From the NCBI GenBank assembly GCA_964344485.1, contig CAYFNF010000019.1:1-5880 (forward strand): a stretch of DNA of 5,880 nt, in the 5' to 3' direction. The translations under genes were made by a program, and so were the position numbers. The notes beneath the pieces were generated by a model. The model saw only the letters and a list, made by a program, of their open reading frames with translations. It had not been told where the DNA came from and did not search any database. The first letter of the stretch is position 1, and each line of letters opens with the position of its first letter. Below are positions 1 through 4,433 of this stretch, piece after piece. The DNA is from CAYFNF01 sp964344485 (lineage in GTDB: Bacteria; Patescibacteriota; Patescibacteriia; UBA9570; XYC2-FULL-38-9).

Positions 1-22
1 CAGGATACGCCACCTTCTCAGA

Positions 23-1687
23 TTACCGCCATACACCAGATTCGATCATAGCTCGACATACATCATATGTACGGTCTAAAATCGTCCATGGACCGAGACA
101 AGGCAGGGAGGCCGAAGCGGTGGGAGCGTTAAAACTGAATGAATGTGATACGGTCAGATTGAATTGTTCTTTTGCTGTTGAATACTGCGTTCTTGCTGCA
201 TTTAGCCGGTCTGAGATATCTAGAAACGATCCATTTGCAGGACTTGCCGCCCAGGCCATCGGAGCCGGACCGATACAGGCGTTAATCTCCGGGTCTGTTT
301 CAAATATGAAACCCTCTTCTTCACATTCACAGGTATAGCTTGTTTCTTTGAACACCAAGGCCGTGTTGTCGCATCCGCAAGTTTCACCCGCTACCGTCGT
401 TCCTGCCGGACATGTATTTTTGCAAACACCATCCGCGCCTTGTGGGGAGCCTTCCGGGCATTCACCCTCGCAATATTCACCAATGTTGCAGATTACAATA
501 CAGGTTCCGTCCGGTCCGGGAATATCACCAGTTGAGCAATTACCGCCGCAAGTTCCATCGGAATTGACAACCTCCCCAGGTTGACAGGGCCCGGAACCGT
601 TTACCGGACTCGTTCCGGTTTCGTTCATCCAAGCACCGCCTATGTTGTCGTTTTCTTGTATCGCGGAACCATCGGCGTATTGCCCGTCAACGGTCTCTTC
701 CAATACCGTTCCGGCTAAGTCTATCTTCTTTGTTGTGGTGATACTGGCTGTTGTCGCTGCACCGTTGTATTTCTGTGCAGGAACCTGAGAAAAGCTCTGT
801 GTTACTTCATACGTGCCGTCTGCATTGCGCTTGACGTTCAGCGTTCCGTCACCATAGCGTTTATCATGGATCGTCGTTGCTACCTGATTATTCGCAACTG
901 TTGTATGATTATCCTGTTCTGGGTCCATCCCATCTATAAAGTTGCCGGATTCATCAACGCCAACCCGCAAAACACTATCTTCCTTGTAATCCTCAAGCCT
1001 ACAATTTCCATCTATATCAATACTTGTATTAGGCGCACAATCTACAACTGTTTCACCTGTCACCAAATACCACACGTCTCTATATGCATAACCCGAATAT
1101 TGACAATAGCCAATTGGGCAGTTATCTACCCAATATTTGTATTTTATTATATCGTAATCATTACCCTGATTACTTGTGCTGCTTGTTGAAAAATATGTAG
1201 GATTTCCATACCTTGCATATCCCTGAGATTCATTCAACCCATCATTTATATTCTGTACATGCTCCTGTCCATGCTCTATTGCTTTTGACCTGCTCATACT
1301 TTGATCCTGACCATATATCAACTCATCCATTTCATATGGTTCAGTATTATTATTCTCCTGCTGCTCTGCTGTAACCGGCTCCAACATTATCTGCATTGCC
1401 ATCATCGCCCCCGCGCCACCGCCGCCGGGATCGGCTTGTATACTACTACGGCCCTGGTCCTCTTCCGAATTCGCCAATGTTATCACCAACGCCTTTTGTG
1501 GCGGTTTTGCCGGGTCTTCCGAATTAACCCAATCAATCACTGCAAATACCGCCAAATGAATCAAAATCGCCGCGCCTATCGCGCCGGTTATTCCTATCGC
1601 CTCAACCCTCTTTACCGGTACGATTGTGATTGCAGAGATCAGAATAATCACAAAAAGTAAATTTCGATTTTGCCTCTTGAAATTCAT
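23..1687 (-). CDS. Large secreted Cys-rich protein in the adsorption (gene III/TspB-like) position
   Basis: This 554-residue protein lies directly after the major coat gene and its terminator, where filamentous phages encode the host-recognition minor coat protein. What is seen: a basic N-terminus, a hydrophobic stretch at residues 9-24 and a possible signal peptidase site after VEA (about 30). A second hydrophobic segment follows at about 32-53, then Gly-rich DPGGGGAG (87-94) and a long polar Asn/Asp/Thr-rich region. Residues 368-471 hold 14 cysteines in CPxG...DGxC spacing, suggesting a disulfide-rich stalk or receptor domain. The tail (472-554) is Ala/Ser-rich and ends without a membrane anchor. 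Known gene III and TspB-type proteins normally end in a C-terminal transmembrane helix, so this is atypical; it may be held by the 32-53 segment. The ATG has an AAGGA about 11 bases upstream. The adsorption role is inferred from position and composition. Confidence is high that it is coding and moderate for the role. Confidence 0.75.
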   Translation of the reverse strand: MNFKRQNRNLLFVIILISAITIVPVKRVEAIGITGAIGAAILIHLAVFAVIDWVNSEDPAKPPQKALVITLANSEEDQGRSSIQADPGGGGAGAMMAMQIMLEPVTAEQQENNNTEPYEMDELIYGQDQSMSRSKAIEHGQEHVQNINDGLNESQGYARYGNPTYFSTSSTSNQGNDYDIIKYKYWVDNCPIGYCQYSGYAYRDVWYLVTGETVVDCAPNTSIDIDGNCRLEDYKEDSVLRVGVDESGNFIDGMDPEQDNHTTVANNQVATTIHDKRYGDGTLNVKRNADGTYEVTQSFSQVPAQKYNGAATTASITTTKKIDLAGTVLEETVDGQYADGSAIQENDNIGGAWMNETGTSPVNGSGPCQPGEVVNSDGTCGGNCSTGDIPGPDGTCIVICNIGEYCEGECPEGSPQGADGVCKNTCPAGTTVAGETCGCDNTALVFKETSYTCECEEEGFIFETDPEINACIGPAPMAWAASPANGSFLDISDRLNAARTQYSTAKEQFNLTVSHSFSFNAPTASASLPCLGPWTILDRTYDVCRAMIESGVWR

Positions 1688-1708
1688 TTTTTTTGATTTC
1701 CTTCTCTT

Positions 1709-1746
1709 GAAAAAAGGGACTTCGGAAACCGCAAGACCCTTTTTTC
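1709..1746 (-). terminator. Rho-independent terminator between coat and adsorption genes
   Basis: GAAAAAAGGG (1709-1718) pairs perfectly with CCCTTTTTTC (1737-1746). The stem extends inward through an A/A mismatch, CTT/AAG, a one-base bulge and CGG/CCG, around a small A-rich loop. On the minus strand it begins about 25 bases after the major coat stop codon and ends in a run of six U. It is nearly symmetric and could also act on plus-strand transcripts. Ff phages have a strong terminator at this same place, between genes VIII and III, which keeps coat expression high and adsorption-protein expression low. The same role is inferred here. Confidence 0.8.
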
Positions 1747-1770
1747 TCAGGTATCGGTGGTTAATCTAAC

Positions 1771-2184
1771 CTAGAGCTTGCGTACCATGCGGATGGCAAG
1801 CCCGATTACCAGCAGGGAACAGATACCGCCGACCACGTAGCTGCCGATGGTCAGGGCGTCAGCAGCAGCCGCAGTGATGGCTGCATCGGTATCGGTCAAC
1901 AGGGTTGCATGAGCATCGCTCATCGCGGACATGGCACCCGCCACACCAGCACCGGCGACGATTGCCAGCTTGCGAACCATCTTGATGGCAAGGCCGATGA
2001 CCAGCAGGGAGCAGATACCGCCGACCACATAACCGCCGATGGTCAAGGCGTCAGCAGCCGCAGCATTTACGGCTGTCTCGGTATCCAGCAAGAGGGTTGC
2101 GTGCGCCATTTCGGAAAACAGAACGAAGGCAAAAGCCAACGCCAAGGTCAAGTACGGCATCACGTATTTATTCTGTATTTGCAT
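1771..2184 (-). CDS. Tandem major coat protein (gene VIII-like), two coat domains in one polyprotein
   Basis: The 137-residue product reads in four parts. Residues 1-29 are a signal peptide ending EMAHA. Residues 30-73 are a coat domain (TLLLDTETAV...IKMVRKL). Residues 74-93 are a hydrophobic linker ending SDAHA. Residues 94-137 are a second coat domain (TLLTDTDAAI...IRMVRKL). Each 44-residue domain has an acidic N-terminus, an Ala-rich amphipathic stretch, a membrane segment (GGYVVGGICSLLVIGLAI in copy 1) and a basic tail. This is the classic layout of inovirus major coat proteins, which are about 44-50 residues when mature. The copies differ at 7 of 44 positions. The start is the ATG at 2184, with GGAG 9 bases upstream; an in-frame ATG at 2199 lacks a ribosome site. 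The protein would enter the inner membrane and assemble around ssDNA at extrusion. Two joined copies are abnormal: known coat genes encode one subunit. It is unclear whether it is cut into two subunits or used as a fused dimer. Confidence 0.87.
   Translation of the reverse strand: MQIQNKYVMPYLTLALAFAFVLFSEMAHATLLLDTETAVNAAAADALTIGGYVVGGICSLLVIGLAIKMVRKLAIVAGAGVAGAMSAMSDAHATLLTDTDAAITAAAADALTIGSYVVGGICSLLVIGLAIRMVRKL
1774..1905 (-). repeat. Coat-domain repeat, C-terminal copy
   Basis: This is the 132-base segment encoding the second coat domain. It aligns without gaps to 1966-2097, giving a repeat period of 192 bases (132 of coat domain plus 60 of linker). The encoded copies are 37/44 identical and many codons differ silently, so the duplication is not brand new. 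Confidence 0.85.
1966..2097 (-). repeat. Coat-domain repeat, N-terminal copy
   Basis: This segment encodes the first coat domain and is the partner of the copy 192 bases away. It is preceded by the true signal peptide codons (2098-2184). The membrane segment and basic tail are almost unchanged between copies. Most differences fall in the acidic N-terminal part, which is the region exposed on the virion surface in known inoviruses. Confidence 0.85.
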
Positions 2185-2223
2185 TTTGTTTATCTCCATT
2201 TCAAATTTATGTATTAGGGATTT

Positions 2224-2265
2224 TCACCCGACACCTTTTTTTTAATACATGGTCACCCGGACACC
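2224..2265. repeat. Short direct repeat upstream of the coat gene
   Basis: TCACCCGACACC (2224-2235) and TCACCCGGACACC (2253-2265) are direct repeats differing by one inserted G, about 30 bases apart, with a T-rich tract between them. The second lies inside the 27-residue gene and the first lies between that gene and the coat gene. A related TCACCCGG occurs on the minus strand at 3736-3743, upstream of the gene V-slot gene. They could be regulator-binding or promoter-proximal elements, but the function is unknown. Confidence 0.45.
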
Positions 2266-2325
2266 GGCTATAAAGCTCAGCCCCAAAGAGCAACCTATGA
2301 TTATTTCGTTCATGGGCAATTCCAT
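2242..2325 (-). CDS. 27-residue single-membrane-segment peptide (gene VII/IX-like minor coat candidate)
   Basis: This tiny gene encodes MELPMNEIIIGCSLGLSFIA followed by GVRVTMY. It is a short acidic N-terminus, one hydrophobic segment of about 17 residues and a basic residue near the end. Its GAGGTGA ribosome site overlaps the stop codon of the 133-residue gene, 5 bases or so before the ATG, so translation is probably coupled. Ff virion-tip proteins pVII and pIX are 33 and 32 residues, have one membrane segment and are encoded just upstream of the major coat gene, as here. The tip role is inferred from size, topology and position, because such peptides carry too little sequence for family recognition. 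Confidence 0.65.
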   Translation of the reverse strand: MELPMNEIIIGCSLGLSFIAGVRVTMY

Positions 2326-2329
2326 TGCA

Positions 2330-2731
2330 TCACCTCATTTTTCTAACCATTTTTATGGACATTCCGACTCCGCAGCCGGTAGCCCACATCAACAAACATC
2401 CACCGACTATGAGAGAGATTAGTTCAGTATCTAACTCTGTTGTTCCACCGCTTTCACCACCACCGCCGGGTACATAATCGGGATCGTTCACAAAGCCCAA
2501 GACTTGCATATATGCTATAAAATCATCTTTCCTCATATAGCCTTGATACGAGCCTGAACTACACGATCCTGTTGTTGATATCCTATCATCCCTACAAACC
2601 AACGGACCGTGACCAGTTGGAAAATAAGGATCGGGCGCGACTGATGCACCAGCATTAAACGGAACGATGCACGCGAGTAGAAACAAGCCTACGAACAATG
2701 CACCATTCCGTTTTTTGCTGGTTTTAGCCAT
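2330..2731 (-). CDS. Secreted minor coat-like membrane protein with a coat-type C-terminal tail
   Basis: This 133-residue protein has a signal peptide (MAKTSKKRNG then a hydrophobic core, cleavage probably after NAGA at about 29). An exported region with Cys46 and Cys57 follows, then a Gly-rich linker PGGGGESGG (88-96), an acidic TELDTEL, a membrane segment (about 105-125) and the basic tail SIKMVRKMR. The last part mirrors the major coat domain, which has LDTET, VGG and then IKMVRKL, suggesting it packs into the same helical lattice or virion tip. The ATG at 2731 is chosen over an upstream in-frame ATG at 2800 because it is preceded by AAGGGG, gives a proper signal peptide and overlaps the upstream gene's stop in ATGGCTAA. 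The phage-tip role is inferred. Confidence 0.72.
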   Translation of the reverse strand: MAKTSKKRNGALFVGLFLLACIVPFNAGASVAPDPYFPTGHGPLVCRDDRISTTGSCSSGSYQGYMRKDDFIAYMQVLGFVNDPDYVPGGGGESGGTTELDTELISLIVGGCLLMWATGCGVGMSIKMVRKMR

Positions 2732-2879
2732 CCAACCCCTTTTTTTTAATCTGTCTCTTGTTGCGATTCTCAACAATACCCGCCACATGATAACCAACAA
2801 AAAACACTATTATTAGCTCCATGAAAACTACTATTCTATCTGCAACTTGAATCATCTCTGCTGGTGTGATTTCACACAT
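2724..2879 (-). CDS. 51-residue single-membrane-segment protein (first gene of virion operon)
   Basis: The product starts MCEITPAEMIQVADRIVVFM, continues through a hydrophobic helix (about residues 15-36) and ends in a strongly basic tail (NRNKRQIKKKG). The predicted topology is N-terminus out, basic C-terminus in. GAGG lies about 8 bases before the ATG. The stop codon overlaps the start of the next gene in ATGGCTAA, indicating translational coupling. In Ff phages the gene just after gene V is gene VII, a small membrane protein of the virion tip, and this one occupies the equivalent place but is longer. It may be a tip or assembly protein. It is not recognised by sequence. Confidence 0.62.
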   Translation of the reverse strand: MCEITPAEMIQVADRIVVFMELIIVFFVGYHVAGIVENRNKRQIKKKGLDG

Positions 2880-2902
2880 TTTTTCAACCTCAACATCTAG
2901 GC

Positions 2903-3031
2903 ATGAAAATGTTTGAACAAAACTGGATTACTAACCTTATCTTTGAGAGATTTACCGACTTTTCAACACTCCTGCCTTACCTGTTAATCGCTCTTGCAGC
3001 TGTATGGCTAATCAAGGAGTTTACAAAATAA
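2903..3031 (+). CDS. Possible 42-residue single-membrane-segment peptide, divergent from virion operon
   Basis: This plus-strand frame encodes MKMFEQNWITNLIFERF, then a hydrophobic segment (about residues 23-37, LLPYLLIALAAVWLI) and a basic end KEFTK. Composition and topology look like a real small phage membrane protein, and no minus-strand frame explains this stretch. Against it, the ribosome site is weak (only TAGG near the first ATG; the second ATG at 2909 is better spaced). Its start also lies just 23 bases from the divergent start at 2879, leaving no room for separate promoters there. It ends just before the hairpin region. Existence is uncertain and function unknown. Confidence 0.4.
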   Translation: MKMFEQNWITNLIFERFTDFSTLLPYLLIALAAVWLIKEFTK

Positions 3032-3046
3032 ATCTACACTCTTTTT

Positions 3047-3082
3047 TCTCTCCCCTTAGAGGGGGGCCAATAAGAGGAGAGA
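3047..3082. other. Hairpin 1 in central intergenic region
   Basis: TCTCTCCCCTTA (3047-3058) can pair with TAAGAGGAGAGA (3071-3082), 11 of 12 pairs with a single C/A mismatch, around a 12-base loop containing GGGGGG. The surrounding strand is strongly polypyrimidine on one side and polypurine on the other. No suitable U-tract follows on the plus strand, so it is not an ordinary terminator. In filamentous phages such intergenic hairpins form the packaging signal or origin. That role is inferred. Confidence 0.55.
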
Positions 3083-3085
3083 GGG

Positions 3086-3124
3086 AGCCAAGGTAATGCC
3101 CACATGACCCAGGCCCCCTTGGCT
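3086..3124 (+). terminator. Hairpin 2, terminator-like or part of an origin/packaging structure
   Basis: AGCCAAGG (3086-3093) pairs perfectly with CCTTGGCT (3117-3124) across 23 bases, followed by TTTC on the plus strand. It could terminate transcription from the 42-residue frame. The long loop and the neighbouring hairpin fit a structured ssDNA region equally well. The U-run is short, so the terminator reading is weak. Confidence 0.4.
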
Positions 3125-3140
3125 TTTCTGTACGAATCCG

Positions 3141-3206
3141 CCGTAATTTACGGTTCGTACGGTACACCGTAATTTACGGTTCGTAATTTACGGCTGTTTC
3201 GTACGG
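3141..3206. repeat. Iteron-like cluster of near-palindromic CCGTAATTTACGG repeats
   Basis: CCGTAATTTACGGTTCGTA occurs at 3141-3159 and again at 3167-3185. A third, partial copy, CGTAATTTACGG, overlaps at 3182-3193, and CGTACGG recurs at 3156-3162 and 3200-3206. The core is an almost perfect palindrome of about 13 bases, with full copies 26 bases apart. It lies just downstream of the stop codon of the gene V-slot gene and beside the two hairpins. Such clusters usually bind a replication initiator or repressor; which one is not shown here. Confidence 0.7.
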
Positions 3207-3698
3207 TTAACTGTGAAATTTAGCCTCCTTGCCGTTGTTGGTTTTCAGAATCCTGAAATCAACCGGCTTTACCGTTGAACTTTTGCCTTTCTTCTCCTCA
3301 TCAACCACTTCCAACAGGCTCAACTCAACATCCATAGGGAGAAACGCCGGATTGTTGATTGCTCTGAGATCTTCATGGGTATGGGATAGGTGATGGTTGT
3401 TCATGAGGTTGATTTTGTGCTTTGCGACACCGAAGCCGATGGAAAAACCTTCTCCATACGGCTGTTGCTGCTTGACCATGCAAAAAAGCGTCACGTCCGA
3501 GAACGTCACCGGCTCAGCACCCGGTATCGGTTTGTTGTTGTCGTCGGTCGGGGTGAATTGCGAGGGGGGACGATACTCATATCCAATGACTTTCACTTTT
3601 TTTGTGATCAAATCATCTTGAATGTCGTCAAACGATACCTGATTGACATGAGCAGAACTGTTTTTTACTGCTGTTGTTTTATCTTGTGTTGTGGGCAT
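3207..3698 (-). CDS. Small soluble protein in the gene V (ssDNA-binding) position
   Basis: This 163-residue protein has no signal peptide or membrane segment. It has a polar, Lys/Thr-rich N-terminus, then beta-rich patches such as KKVKVIGYEYRPP, TFSDVTLFCMV and GFSIGFGVAKHKINL, and ends in a Lys-rich tail. It precedes the virion genes as gene V does in Ff phages, and its beta-rich pattern could fit a ssDNA-binding fold, but no diagnostic motif is visible. The start is the ATG at 3698, with AGGAAAGG about 9 bases upstream; an in-frame TTG at 3707 would sit too close to that site. It diverges from the repressor-like gene, so both are probably controlled from 3708-3804. The ssDNA-binding role is inference only. 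Confidence 0.6.
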   Translation of the reverse strand: MPTTQDKTTAVKNSSAHVNQVSFDDIQDDLITKKVKVIGYEYRPPSQFTPTDDNNKPIPGAEPVTFSDVTLFCMVKQQQPYGEGFSIGFGVAKHKINLMNNHHLSHTHEDLRAINNPAFLPMDVELSLLEVVDEEKKGKSSTVKPVDFRILKTNNGKEAKFHS

Positions 3699-3719
3699 TT
3701 TCTTCAACCTTTCCTGAAT

Positions 3720-3798
3720 GTTAGTGATATTTGAACCGGGTGATTGTATCCTTGTCTTGAATTTGTATTCTCAACCCTTTTATCACACTAATATATAC
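3720..3798. promoter_or_regulatory. Divergent control region with CACTAA-type motifs
   Basis: The space between the gene V-slot gene (minus) and the repressor-like gene (plus) contains TTAGTGATAT (3721-3730) and ATCACACTAATATATA (3782-3797). These carry the same short word in opposite orientations. ATCACACTAA reappears at 4107-4116. This fits an operator region bound by the neighbouring helix-turn-helix protein. Promoter hexamers here are ambiguous. Confidence 0.45.
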
Positions 3799-3804
3799 GG
3801 GTCA

Positions 3805-4068
3805 ATGGAAATCAGAAAAAGAATTTTAGCTATACAGCTTTCCACAAAGGTTTCTAAACCAAATTTCTGCAAATCGTGCGGAATAAGCTTTAGAAGATTT
3901 GAAAACGTCATCTATGGAAGGCAAAAAGCTTGTGAAGATATTTTGCTTCCAATTGCAAGCAGTTACCCTCTTTTTGCTTACTGGCTAATCTCAAACAAGA
4001 CCGAGCCAAAAAACGGTCACATCAAACCTGATGAAGAATTTATTCAAAAAGCCTTAGAAGTAAAATAA
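3805..4068 (+). CDS. Small repressor-like helix-turn-helix DNA-binding protein
   Basis: The 87-residue product has a Cro/C1 (XRE)-like arrangement. Residues around 10-45 (STKVSKPNFCKSCGISFRRF, then ENVIYGRQKACED) fit helix, turn and recognition helix. A tail YPLFAYWLISNKTEPKNGHI follows, a pattern often seen at the end of short phage XRE-type regulators. The ATG at 3805 is preferred over the upstream in-frame ATG at 3718 because the extension would run through the operator-like region and looks non-coding. The ribosome site is weak (ACGGG). It is transcribed away from the virion genes and toward the right operon, and related motifs occur on both sides of it. It is probably the phage's regulator of its own and neighbouring promoters; that is inferred. 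Confidence 0.68.
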   Translation: MEIRKRILAIQLSTKVSKPNFCKSCGISFRRFENVIYGRQKACEDILLPIASSYPLFAYWLISNKTEPKNGHIKPDEEFIQKALEVK

Positions 4069-4077
4069 CGCTATATC

Positions 4078-4125
4078 TTAGTGTTTTTTTGCTTGACTAT
4101 CTATATATCACACTAAATTATAGTG
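4078..4125 (+). promoter_or_regulatory. Promoter/operator of the right operon
   Basis: TTGACT (4093-4098) is a good -35 element. Possible -10 elements are AATTAT (4116-4121, 17-base spacing) or TATAGT (4119-4124, 20-base spacing), neither ideal. The word TTAGTGT (4078-4084) and its inverse ACACTAA (4110-4116) flank the -35. The second belongs to the palindrome CACTA-AATTA-TAGTG (4111-4125), which covers the -10 region. This layout fits repression of the operon starting at 4167. Confidence 0.5.
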
Positions 4126-4130
4126 CCTCC

Positions 4131-4148
4131 TGTACACCGTACCGTACA
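4131..4148. promoter_or_regulatory. Inverted repeat TGTAC-N8-GTACA sharing a word with the central iterons
   Basis: TGTACACCGTACCGTACA lies just upstream of the ribosome site of the 88-residue gene. Its GTACACCGTA (4132-4141) is identical to 3162-3171 in the iteron cluster. One protein may bind both places, linking replication or virion-gene control to this operon. The function is unproven. Confidence 0.4.
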
Positions 4149-4166
4149 CTTTCCAAGGAGGTAAAA

Positions 4167-4433
4167 ATGCCCAGACGATCAAACATTTTCCCACATTCCG
4201 AACACGACACATTCATTCTTCACAAATTTCCAACCATCGAGCATTACGAAATCAATCTGCTTGAAGTCGAACAAACACAAGCACTGCACCGGCAGTACTG
4301 CTCTGAGATCGGCGGCATCTTGATGAAATCCGATTTCCCGCAATTCCTGGCCCCCGGCATCATCACCGATATGCACGTTGCCGCCTCGATCTTTGGACAA
4401 ATCACTTTCAAAAGGATGAATGGTCATGGCTAA
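4167..4433 (+). CDS. Hypothetical 88-residue protein, first gene of right operon
   Basis: I do not recognise this protein. It starts MPRRSNIFPHSEHDTFILHK, has no membrane segment or signal peptide and ends FKRMNGHG. It is His-rich and has a predicted mix of helix and short strands. The start is well supported by AAGGAGG five bases upstream. Its stop codon overlaps the start of the KfrA-like gene in ATGGCTAA, so the two are probably translationally coupled and act together. It could be a partner or regulator of that protein. Confidence 0.7.
   Translation: MPRRSNIFPHSEHDTFILHKFPTIEHYEINLLEVEQTQALHRQYCSEIGGILMKSDFPQFLAPGIITDMHVAASIFGQITFKRMNGHG

Noticed and set aside
1..36. Start of a downstream gene (GTG at 13 or at 36) after the 554-residue gene
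   Set aside because: A gene VI-like gene is expected here, but too little sequence is present and neither GTG has a properly spaced ribosome site.
120..1660. Several plus-strand frames (120-338, 348-584, 866-1189, 1301-1660) opposite the 554-residue gene
   Set aside because: They lie antisense to a long well-formed secreted protein, lack ribosome sites and encode atypical compositions.
1909..2245. Plus-strand frames opposite the coat gene
   Set aside because: They mirror the coat repeat on the other strand; the coat domains on the minus strand are unmistakable.
2732..2800. N-terminal extension of the 133-residue protein to an ATG at 2800
   Set aside because: It overlaps the 51-residue gene, puts extra sequence before a normal signal peptide and has no better ribosome site.
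3036..3104. 23-residue minus-strand frame starting MWALPWLPLSS across the hairpins
   Set aside because: It is Pro/Trp-rich, has no ribosome site and simply reads through the hairpin bases.
3390..3734. Plus-strand frames opposite the gene V-slot gene
   Set aside because: No ribosome site, and the minus-strand gene has a good start, a good ribosome site and operon context.
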